From the NCBI RefSeq assembly GCF_004331735.1, contig NZ_SJSO01000004.1:62001-126000 (forward strand): a DNA stretch of 64,000 nucleotides, read 5' to 3'. This DNA comes from Pedobacter psychrodurus. GTDB taxonomy: Bacteria; Bacteroidota; Bacteroidia; Sphingobacteriales; Sphingobacteriaceae. The notes under the pieces were generated by a model. It saw only the letters and a list, made by a program, of their open reading frames with translations. It was not told the DNA's origin and searched no databases. Both the position numbers and the translations under genes were made by a program. Below, in pieces: positions 56,763 to 64,000 of this stretch. Every line of letters begins with the position of its first letter. Position 1 is the stretch's first letter.

Positions 56763-58604
56763 ATGTGTGGAATATACGGCACAACCATACCTTACTCCAA
56801 CGGAACTATCCGTGAGAAAATGGCAAGAATTAGTTTTCGGGGCCCAGATTATACAGGTGTTCAACGTTATGATCAAGTAATTTTTGCGCACAATAGATTA
56901 GCCATTATCGACTTGGATGCGCGTTCCAATCAACCCTTTTCGTATATGCACCTCCATATTGTTTTTAACGGAGAAATATACAATTATAAAGACATTAGAA
57001 AGGATCTGGAACGCAAAAACTACCAGTTTAGCACCAGCTCCGATACCGAAGTAATTTGCGCAGCATATCTTGAATATGGTGCCGATTGCTTAACTCGTTT
57101 TAATGGGATGTTTGCTTTTGTAATTTATGATACTCGTAAAAATGAATTGTTTGGTGCCAGAGACCGTTTTGGCAAAAAACCTTTTTATTATGCACACGAT
57201 CATCTATCGTTCGAATTTGCAAGCCAACCCTCACAAATCAGTATAGATAGGAGCCTTGGTGTTAACGAAGAAGCTATTAACCAATATTTGATATGGGGTT
57301 ATGTGCCAGAACCTCAATCTATTTATACAGAAGTAAAGCAATTGCCTGCAGCTAACTATTTTAAATACGATCTTAAATTTCATAAGCTTAAAATTACCGA
57401 ATACTGGAGTTTGGATTATGGTTGGAAGAATAAGTTTGAGGGTAGTTACGAAGAAGCTAAAGATGCTTTAGCATTGATTTTGGCCGATGCGGTTAAAATC
57501 AGGATGAATGCCGATGTACCCTTGGGCGTATTTTTATCTGGCGGTATAGATTCATCGTTAATTGCGGCTTTGGCCACAAAAGAAATCGACCATGTTAAAA
57601 CGTTCTCCATAAAATTTAACGAGAAAGGTTTCGATGAAAGTGCTTATGCCAATCAGGTTGCTAAGCACCTGGGCACCGACCATTATACCATTGAGTGTAA
57701 TTATAATGATGGTATTGAGTTAATTGAAAACTTTAATCGTTTTTACGATGAGCCTTTTGCCGATTCGAGTGCTATTCCCACCATGTTACTCAGTAAAAAT
57801 ACCAGGCAACATGTAACTGTTGCCTTGAGTGGTGATGCTGGCGACGAAGCTTTTTTAGGTTATCACCGTTACAAATGGATTAAACAGGTAAACAATCTAT
57901 TTCATGCGCCGCATAGTGTTAGAAAAGTATTGGCGGGCTTAATTAACCAATCGCCGAGTTACCGCCATAAATTAATTGCCATGGGTATTTCTATGGAAGA
58001 TGTAGAAAAACTATATGTAAAGATGTTTGGCAATATGGAAAACTCGTGGGTAAAACAACCCGACTTGGCCAAATATAACCCATTGATGCATATTTTAACT
58101 AATCCATCTAAACCGTTGTTAGAACGCATTTCTGATTTTGATATTAAAACCTATTTAAATGGCGATATCAATACTAAAGTAGATCGTGCATCAATGGCCT
58201 TTTCGCTAGAATCGCGCTCTCCTTTAATGGATTATCGGGTGATGGAGTTTTCGAGAAGCTTGCCCACAGCATTTAAATATTCCAACGGAAACCAAAAAAG
58301 AATATTAAAGGATTTATTATTTGATCGTGTTCCTGCGCACATGTTCGATCGGCCAAAAGCTGGCTTTACCATGCCATTTCAACACTGGTTCAGAAATGAA
58401 TTAAAAGATTATGTGATGGATAATTTATCAGTCGATAATTTGAAAAACATTCCTGGCATTCATTTGAAAAGAACACAAGAAATTATTAATGAGCATATGA
58501 CTGGAAAGTGGAACAGGTATCCACAGATTTGGAAATTGCTGGTGCTCTCTCAATGGTTAATTAAAAATAAATCAACAGCAAATAAAATTTCATTAGTAGC
58601 ATAA
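56763..58604 (+). CDS. asnB: Glutamine-hydrolysing asparagine synthase
   Basis: This 613-residue enzyme has the N-terminal nucleophile Cys (MCGIYGTTIPYSNG) of the Ntn glutaminase, with DYTGVQRYDQVIFAHNRLAI and FNGEIYNYKDI; the PP-loop is VFLSGGIDSSLIAALATKE. Such paralogues in polysaccharide clusters are thought to amidate a sugar acid or another carboxylate rather than Asp. Here the uronate-making dehydrogenase and the epimerase give possible acceptors. It follows the GT4 enzyme by 20 bases. Confidence 0.93.
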   Translation: MCGIYGTTIPYSNGTIREKMARISFRGPDYTGVQRYDQVIFAHNRLAIIDLDARSNQPFSYMHLHIVFNGEIYNYKDIRKDLERKNYQFSTSSDTEVICAAYLEYGADCLTRFNGMFAFVIYDTRKNELFGARDRFGKKPFYYAHDHLSFEFASQPSQISIDRSLGVNEEAINQYLIWGYVPEPQSIYTEVKQLPAANYFKYDLKFHKLKITEYWSLDYGWKNKFEGSYEEAKDALALILADAVKIRMNADVPLGVFLSGGIDSSLIAALATKEIDHVKTFSIKFNEKGFDESAYANQVAKHLGTDHYTIECNYNDGIELIENFNRFYDEPFADSSAIPTMLLSKNTRQHVTVALSGDAGDEAFLGYHRYKWIKQVNNLFHAPHSVRKVLAGLINQSPSYRHKLIAMGISMEDVEKLYVKMFGNMENSWVKQPDLAKYNPLMHILTNPSKPLLERISDFDIKTYLNGDINTKVDRASMAFSLESRSPLMDYRVMEFSRSLPTAFKYSNGNQKRILKDLLFDRVPAHMFDRPKAGFTMPFQHWFRNELKDYVMDNLSVDNLKNIPGIHLKRTQEIINEHMTGKWNRYPQIWKLLVLSQWLIKNKSTANKISLVA

Positions 58605-58608
58605 CAGG

Positions 58609-59502
58609 ATGAATGCAACAGTTAACCTCTTTAATAAAATATTCACAGCTGATAAATGGAACATTGGTTTTGTTTATCAAACGCCTGAAGAGCTGATCAG
58701 TACAAAAAAGCTTGGCGCGGCCATAAACTGGTTGCAAGAAGATACCATCGATTATGCAGCTGATCCTTTTGTGGTGAGTGTAAATAATGCACCAAGGATT
58801 TATTATGAAGAACTGGATTTTTGGAAAGGGAAGGGCGAGATTATGATGATTGATGGATTCGATTTCAAAAACAAGAAAAAAGTACAGGGCATTAAGCCCG
58901 ATGCGATCCATTTATCTTATCCTTATCTTATTGAGGAAAATGGTTGTTTATACTGCATTCCGGAAACATCAGAAGCAAAAGAAATAACACTTTATCAGGT
59001 TGATCATAAAGATCCAAGTCAGTTAACCAAAATAAAAGTGCTGGTTAGCGGAAAAGCTTTTGTAGATAGCTCGATTATTTATCATGATAATAAATACTGG
59101 CTTTTTACCAGTGTATCCGGAGAAAATGATCACCTGTACATTTATCATTCAAAAACTTTAAATGGTCAATACACCGGGCATTACCAGAACCCTATTCCTG
59201 TAGAAAAAGAATTTTGCAGGGCTGCAGGGAGTTTATTTAAAGTTGGTAAATCGCTGTATAGGCCAACACAAAACCCCATTAACCGCTACGGAGGCTCAAT
59301 TATCATTAACGAAATTGAAACACTCAGTGAAAAAGAATTTAAAACCGCCAATAAATTCGAAATATTACCAGATAAACCGTACAGTAAAGGACTCCACAAC
59401 ATCAGTTTTGCCAACAACATTATTGTAATAGATGGTAAGCGGAAAGTATTGAGCTTGATGATGCCATTCAAAAAAATTGTTCGAAATCTTAAAAGAAGAT
59501 AA
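58609..59502 (+). CDS. GINT1 N-domain-like beta-propeller protein
   Basis: This 297-residue soluble protein has repeats of the glycosidase-like five-blade propeller: DYAADPFVVS near residue 45, LSYPYLIEENGCLYCIPETS near residue 105, and FVDSSIIYHDNKYWLFTSVS near residue 150. This matches the N-terminal domain of plant glucosamine inositolphosphorylceramide transferase 1 and bacterial formyltransferase-linked proteins; the likeness is from memory. It occurs in polysaccharide clusters, but its function is unknown. It lies 4 bases after asnB and just before a GT4 gene. Confidence 0.7.
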   Translation: MNATVNLFNKIFTADKWNIGFVYQTPEELISTKKLGAAINWLQEDTIDYAADPFVVSVNNAPRIYYEELDFWKGKGEIMMIDGFDFKNKKKVQGIKPDAIHLSYPYLIEENGCLYCIPETSEAKEITLYQVDHKDPSQLTKIKVLVSGKAFVDSSIIYHDNKYWLFTSVSGENDHLYIYHSKTLNGQYTGHYQNPIPVEKEFCRAAGSLFKVGKSLYRPTQNPINRYGGSIIINEIETLSEKEFKTANKFEILPDKPYSKGLHNISFANNIIVIDGKRKVLSLMMPFKKIVRNLKRR

Positions 59503-59515
59503 ATCACCATCCGAA

Positions 59516-60598
59516 ATGAATACAATAGGAAAAAAAATGATTTTCATTTCGTTAACCGATGCTCCCAATGGCGCTGAAAATGTGCTGCTGATGATGGCTA
59601 CCACTGTTAAAGGCGAAATGTGCTTTTTAAAAAAACATGCTTTTACAGGACTTAAAATTTCTGAAGGGATTTCTAAAAGATACTTATCTAAGAAAACAAT
59701 TTTTTGGGGCTTTGTAAAACTGATACCGCTGCTCCGAAAATATAAAAAGGATGATGTGGTAATGAGTACGCACCCATATTTAAATGCGTTCTTGGGTTTT
59801 TTGAAACGTATAGGTTATCTCAGATCGAAATTAATTGTACGCGAATGCACTTCTGTTTTTACCCGTTTCACCGGAATTAAAAAACGCATTTATCAAATCA
59901 TTTACCGCATGGGTTATCCGGCTGTTGATTTAGTGGTTTGTCAAACAGCGTTAATGAAAATACAGCTCTTCGATCATAATAGATTTTTATCTGAGCATAA
60001 AATATTGGTTCAGCCCAATCCAATCGATTTTAATAAGATTATTGCTAAATCTGCTCAGCCTTTAATTAATGGCGATGCCAAACTAGATTTTATCTGCTCC
60101 GCAGGAAGGCTGATCCCGGAAAAAGGATTTCCGATTTTGATCAAAGCTTTTAAACTGATTCAGCAGGAGCACCCAAAATTGAAATTACTTGTATTGGGAG
60201 AGGGGAAAGAAAGAGCATTATTAACCAATATTATTCAGGAGAATAATTTAAGCGATTCGGTTTTTTTAAAGGGACAGATAGATAATCCAGCCCCATATTT
60301 TAAACAGGCAAAACTTTGTGTAGTATCTTCCATAAAAGAGGGTTTTCCGAATGTGCTGTTAGAAATGATGTCGGTAAATAACGCGGTAGTATCTACACTT
60401 TGCGCAGGAGGCATCAGCGAAATTCCGGCTATTGGCAAAGTTGAAATAAACAATGTAGAAGCTCTTGCCGAGGCGATGGGCAAAAAATTAAAGCAAAACC
60501 AACATCAAAGTTCTGAAATTGAGATGCAGTATTTGTACAGCCGCAGACCGGAAATATTCGCTCAATCTATTTTAAACGCTTTACAGCACCAAAACTAG
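59516..60598 (+). CDS. Family 4 glycosyltransferase 3
   Basis: This ~360-residue GT-B enzyme starts at the ATG at 59516 (MNTIGKKMIFISLTDAPNGA); a TTG at 59477 would overlap the preceding gene and is rejected. The donor site FICSAGRLIPEKGFPILIKA and VVSSIKEGFPNVLLEMMSVN is visible. It is the third GT4 in the locus. Confidence 0.9.
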   Translation: MNTIGKKMIFISLTDAPNGAENVLLMMATTVKGEMCFLKKHAFTGLKISEGISKRYLSKKTIFWGFVKLIPLLRKYKKDDVVMSTHPYLNAFLGFLKRIGYLRSKLIVRECTSVFTRFTGIKKRIYQIIYRMGYPAVDLVVCQTALMKIQLFDHNRFLSEHKILVQPNPIDFNKIIAKSAQPLINGDAKLDFICSAGRLIPEKGFPILIKAFKLIQQEHPKLKLLVLGEGKERALLTNIIQENNLSDSVFLKGQIDNPAPYFKQAKLCVVSSIKEGFPNVLLEMMSVNNAVVSTLCAGGISEIPAIGKVEINNVEALAEAMGKKLKQNQHQSSEIEMQYLYSRRPEIFAQSILNALQHQN

Positions 60599-60611
60599 CC
60601 CGAAGTATAAA

Positions 60612-60645
60612 CAAAGCATTACCGCATTTCTGATGGGATGCTTTG
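60612..60645 (+). other. Weak hairpin after the third GT4 gene
   Basis: CAAAGCAT and ATGCTTTG pair across an 18-base loop 14 bases after the GT4 stop. There is no T run. Confidence 0.35.
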
Positions 60646-60715
60646 CTGTATCCTAAAAATAAACAATCGAGCCTTTTTCGAGGCCATTTTTAACTGTTTC
60701 TCAAACTTAAATTTT

Positions 60716-61807
60716 ATGAAAATTTTAATTACCGGTACAGCCGGATTTATTGGTTTCCATTTGGCAAAACGCTTATTGGAAAGAGGAGATGTTGTTGTTG
60801 GTATTGATAACATCAACGATTACTATGATGTAAACCTAAAACACGCCAGGTTGGCTCAAACAGGTATTAACCATGCCGATTTGGTTTATGGTGTTCCTCA
60901 GGTAAGTGATAGATATGAAAATTACACTTTCATAAAGTTGGACATCTGCGATAAAGAAAGTTTAGAAAATTGTTTTAAAACGTATCAGTTCGATGCGGTT
61001 TGCAATTTGGCTGCACAGGCAGGTGTACGGTACAGTTTAACTAACCCAGACGCCTACATAGAAGCAAACATTAAAGGCTTCTTAAATATCCTGGAGTGTA
61101 GCCGTCATTTTAAAGTTGGCCATTTATTGTATGCCAGCTCTTCGAGTGTTTATGGGTTAAATAAAAAAATGCCATTTTCTGCACACGATAATGTAGATCA
61201 TCCGGTTTCATTATATGCGGCTTCTAAAAAAAGCAACGAATTAATGGCACATGCTTATAGCCATTTATTTAATTTACCAACTACTGGTTTACGTTTCTTT
61301 ACAGTTTACGGTCCTTGGGGTCGCCCAGATATGGCCTTGTTCTTATTTACAAAAGCAATTTTAGAAGGTAAGCCTATTGAAGTTTTTAATAACGGGGAAA
61401 TGAAAAGAGATTTTACCTATGTAGATGATATTATTGAAGGTATTGTAAGAGTCTTTGACCAACCAGCACAGGCAAATCCCAACTGGAATAACCAAAATCC
61501 TGATCCAGCTACATCGGCAGCACCTTTTGCCGTGTTTAATATCGGGAGAGGAGCACCGGTTAACTTGTTAGATTTTGTTGAAGAAATTGAAAAAGAAACG
61601 GGATTAACGGCGCAAAAAATATTTATGCCTATGCAAGATGGTGATGTAGCAGAAACATCAGCAGATATAGATGATTTAAAAAACTTGTTAAATTATGAAC
61701 CATCTGTTTCTGTGCAAAAAGGTGTAAAGAATTTTGTGAACTGGTTTACAACATTTTATCACCCAAATTTACAGTTAGCTCCTAAAACAGCTGTTGTTAC
61801 AATTTAG
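60716..61807 (+). CDS. UDP-glucuronate 4-epimerase
   Basis: This NAD-dependent SDR epimerase converts UDP-glucuronate to UDP-galacturonate. The ATG at 60716 ([20 protein letters not shown]) gives 363 residues; the frame upstream is not family-like. The Tyr/Lys pair is in [20 protein letters not shown], and [20 protein letters not shown] is typical of the GlcA 4-epimerase group. It provides galacturonate for the polymer. It is followed by a 212-bp gap and then the pectate lyase. Confidence 0.93.
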   Translation: MKILITGTAGFIGFHLAKRLLERGDVVVGIDNINDYYDVNLKHARLAQTGINHADLVYGVPQVSDRYENYTFIKLDICDKESLENCFKTYQFDAVCNLAAQAGVRYSLTNPDAYIEANIKGFLNILECSRHFKVGHLLYASSSSVYGLNKKMPFSAHDNVDHPVSLYAASKKSNELMAHAYSHLFNLPTTGLRFFTVYGPWGRPDMALFLFTKAILEGKPIEVFNNGEMKRDFTYVDDIIEGIVRVFDQPAQANPNWNNQNPDPATSAAPFAVFNIGRGAPVNLLDFVEEIEKETGLTAQKIFMPMQDGDVAETSADIDDLKNLLNYEPSVSVQKGVKNFVNWFTTFYHPNLQLAPKTAVVTI

Positions 61808-62019
61808 TTTGTCATAATAGTGTAAACTATATGTATTATAAATTTTATTTAACTGAATTATTAAACTGTCATTTTACTATCTGTAAGCAATTGGTTTACA
61901 GTATAAATAATATCAAATATTAAGCCTATTATTTAATTATCAGCGTTTTAACTGCATTTTATTAAATATACTCATTTATCGCACATAGCGTTAAGTTGTA
62001 AATTTAAAAAAAATAAAAA

Positions 62020-63423
62020 ATGCAGAGAATGACAAAATTGTTTAAAAAAGTGAGTTTAATTGGTTTAATATTATCGACAATTATCTTCTTTAGTAATTGT
62101 AAAAAAAGTGTGAAGGCTGACGATCCAACAGCTGATAGCACCGAATTGTTTTCAGGCGATTCATCAGCCGTATTGGCAGCTACCAGCGGCAGTACTGGTA
62201 AATTAAGCGTTTCTGGATTAAAATCTGAGGGAGGTTATGCATTTAAAATTTCGCAATCAATTTCTGGTGGTGATAATTCTACTTCAAAAGAACAATCAAT
62301 TTTAAGATTATTTGAAAACGGAGTAGAAATTGGTCCTGCCCATAGTATACACGATGATATCAGGAATTTAGGTAAAGGAAGGTTTAGCCATTGGGGTGCT
62401 ACGGTAATATTTTCAGCATCAGATAATACCGACCCAAGAACTAATGGTCGTTCTTATACTTATGTAGTGGGCGGTACAAGTGCTGCGTTACCACCGGCTG
62501 AAACGATAACTCCTCCTCCTACAAATACCACCATTAACGCTGCCTTGGTAGGTTATGCTTTGGTAAATGGTAAAACAACAGGTGGTCAGGGTGGTGTTGA
62601 AACTACGGTAACCACACTTGATCAATTAAGAGCAGCTGTTGGTGATAACGTTACACGTACTATTTATGTGAGCGGTACCATTAAAGGTGCTGGTAAGGAT
62701 ATCGTATATGTAAAATCAAATAAATCAATTATTGGTAGATCTGGTGCTGTTATTGAAGGTGTGAATCTATTTATTTATACCGTAAGTAACATTGTAATCC
62801 AGAACATTACCTTTAAAAATTATGTAGAGTCGGCAGCAGTGCAAATTAAAGATGCTGCTCACCATATCTGGGTAGATCATTGCGATTTCTCTACAGATCG
62901 TAGTCGTGGTTGGGATTATTGGGGTAAAGATATTACGATTACCAGAGAATCTGATTATGTAACTGTTTCTTGGAGTAAATTTCACGATACCAACCTATCA
63001 GTATTAATTAGTGGCGGTATCGCAGGTCACGAAGCTGATAAAGGTAAACTGCATGTAACCCTGCACCATAACATGTGGTACAACATTACCGAAAGAGAGC
63101 CATCAATGAACTATGGCAGTGTACACATGTTTAACAACTATCACCTTAACAACTCTGGTTACTCTATCGGTACAAGAGCTGGTGGTATAGTAAGAACAGA
63201 TAATGAGTATTTCTCAAATTGTGTTAAACCATTAACTACAAAAGTGGCAAGTGATCCGGAAGGATATTTTAGCGGTATTACAACCAACATTTACGATAAA
63301 TGTGGTGCAAACAATATAACGACGGCAGTTTCTACCTGGGTTCCAGAGTATGAGTACAAATCATTCCTTAACGATGCAGCGAGTGTGCCTGCTATTGTAA
63401 CGGCAAATGCTGGTGCCAAGTAG
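62020..63423 (+). CDS. Lipoprotein pectate lyase, polysaccharide lyase family 1
   Basis: This 467-residue surface protein has a type II signal ending in FFSNC (MQRMTKLFKKVSLIGLILST; a second ATG is at 62029). Residues ~30-150 form an unidentified N-terminal domain, and a linker rich in Pro and Thr (PPAETITPPPTNTT) precedes the PL1 beta-helix. IWVDHCDFSTDRSRGWDYWG and YVTVSWSKFHDTNLSVLISG are the PL1 motifs. It cleaves alpha-1,4-galacturonan by beta-elimination, and lies next to the UDP-galacturonate-making epimerase. Confidence 0.9.
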   Translation: MQRMTKLFKKVSLIGLILSTIIFFSNCKKSVKADDPTADSTELFSGDSSAVLAATSGSTGKLSVSGLKSEGGYAFKISQSISGGDNSTSKEQSILRLFENGVEIGPAHSIHDDIRNLGKGRFSHWGATVIFSASDNTDPRTNGRSYTYVVGGTSAALPPAETITPPPTNTTINAALVGYALVNGKTTGGQGGVETTVTTLDQLRAAVGDNVTRTIYVSGTIKGAGKDIVYVKSNKSIIGRSGAVIEGVNLFIYTVSNIVIQNITFKNYVESAAVQIKDAAHHIWVDHCDFSTDRSRGWDYWGKDITITRESDYVTVSWSKFHDTNLSVLISGGIAGHEADKGKLHVTLHHNMWYNITEREPSMNYGSVHMFNNYHLNNSGYSIGTRAGGIVRTDNEYFSNCVKPLTTKVASDPEGYFSGITTNIYDKCGANNITTAVSTWVPEYEYKSFLNDAASVPAIVTANAGAK

Positions 63424-63450
63424 GTAAACCAAAACCTTCATATTTTTTCT

Positions 63451-63484
63451 GCAGTAAGCCACCTGGATAGGTGGCTTTGCAGTT
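63451..63484 (+). terminator. Hairpin after the pectate lyase gene
   Basis: AAGCCACCT (63456-63464) and AGGTGGCTT (63469-63477), extended by CTGCA/TGCAG, form a strong stem, but the following T tract is short. It may end the transcript or reduce read-through into the next gene. Confidence 0.6.
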
Positions 63485-63501
63485 TAAATTAAAATTTTGA
63501 C

Positions 63502-64000
63502 ATGATGAATATAACTAGGAAAAAGATTTTTATCGTCTGCGACTCTTCCAGATCTCTGCTCGATTTCAGAGGGAAGCTGATTGAAAAGATGCAACAACAT
63601 AACCAGGTTTATGTGTTTACGCCAAAAATTGAACAAGAATCGGTTCGAAATAAACTGAAAGAACTAAATGTGATTACCTACGAAAGTAAATTAGATGGTA
63701 GCAACGTTTCTATCTTATCCGATTTAAGGTTTATCTTTTCGCTGTATAAACTCATCAAGCAAATAAAGCCTGATATTTTTTTTCCTTACACCTTTAAACC
63801 TGTTATTTATGGCTCTTTCTTAGCTAAAATATGCAAGGTTAAATTAATTGCCCCCATGCTTACCGGTTTGGGTTATAACTTTACCGATAATTCTTCAAGT
63901 AATAAATTAATCGTTAAAATAACAAGGTTGTTATTAAAGCTGAGTCTGCAGCCCAATCCACATTTAAATATTATTTTTCAGAACAAAGACGATTCTCAAC
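63502..64000 (+). CDS. Glycosyltransferase (GT4-like), truncated by the window edge
   Basis: This frame begins MMNITRKKIFIVCDSSRSLL and stays open to the last base, so the C-terminal half is missing. DIFFPYTFKPVIYGSFLAKI, IAPMLTGLGYNFTD and IIFQNKDDSQ are typical of the N-terminal domain of GT4 enzymes that act on undecaprenyl-linked sugars. It continues the polysaccharide locus beyond the window. Confidence 0.85.
   Translation, partial: MMNITRKKIFIVCDSSRSLLDFRGKLIEKMQQHNQVYVFTPKIEQESVRNKLKELNVITYESKLDGSNVSILSDLRFIFSLYKLIKQIKPDIFFPYTFKPVIYGSFLAKICKVKLIAPMLTGLGYNFTDNSSSNKLIVKITRLLLKLSLQPNPHLNIIFQNKDDSQ

Overview
The window looks like chromosomal DNA of a Bacteroidota, most plausibly a Pedobacter-like member of the Sphingobacteriaceae. 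The basis is an AT-rich composition, many copies of the Bacteroidota -7 promoter element TANNTTTG in front of genes, few clear Shine-Dalgarno sites, a relic of a SusD gene, an UpxY/NusG-like antiterminator in a polysaccharide locus, and product types typical of that group. The genus is inferred from resemblance only. No rRNA, tRNA, CRISPR array, cas gene, intact insertion sequence or phage gene was seen.

Bases 1-32,700 are mostly housekeeping and metabolism in short operons or single genes: a GNAT-nitrilase fusion, ruvB, a 3-hydroxyacyl-CoA dehydrogenase, a SusD relic, pdxH, yqgE, purE-purK, a YhiN-type flavoprotein, a B12-binding radical SAM protein, a secreted beta-propeller amidohydrolase, a DUF1016 nuclease, recQ, an MFS transporter, a LutA-like protein, an acyltransferase, the classic thrS-infC-rpmI-rplT block, a secreted metalloprotease, a YegP protein, and a two-gene DnaQ plus CBS-DUF294 operon. 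Bases 32,888-35,553 encode a pair of M16 peptidase subunits, only one with the zinc motif. Bases 35,883-40,748 form a glycerol module: glpD-glpK-glpF on the minus strand and a divergent DeoR/GlpR-type regulator.

Bases 41,253-64,000 are an exopolysaccharide or capsule locus that runs off the right edge. It has Wza-like export and Wzc-like kinase/co-polymerase genes, an UpxY-type antiterminator preceded by a duplicated 36-bp motif, a UDP-sugar dehydrogenase, a Wzx flippase, two DegT aminotransferases, a GT2 and several GT4 glycosyltransferases, a Wzy-like polymerase, a small PglC-like initiating sugar transferase, an asparagine synthase, a beta-propeller protein resembling GINT1 N-domains, a UDP-glucuronate 4-epimerase and a lipoprotein pectate lyase. 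A NeuD/PglD-like acetyltransferase lies just outside on the opposite strand. Together they suggest a Wzy-type polymer containing uronic acids and acylated amino sugars, with its own lyase.

Non-coding structure is rich. There are three copies of a palindromic ~86-bp repeat, each between convergent genes. Two related elements with terminal inverted repeats lie at 21,336-22,080, one with another repeat nested inside. Thirteen perfect heptamers directly follow recQ. Two CAAACGTTTG palindromes lie in a gene-free region, and a perfectly mirrored promoter pair separates purK from the flavoprotein gene. I found no clearly new multi-gene system. The best leads are the antiterminator with its repeated leader motif, the lyase inside a likely uronate polymer locus, and the structured mobile-looking repeats.
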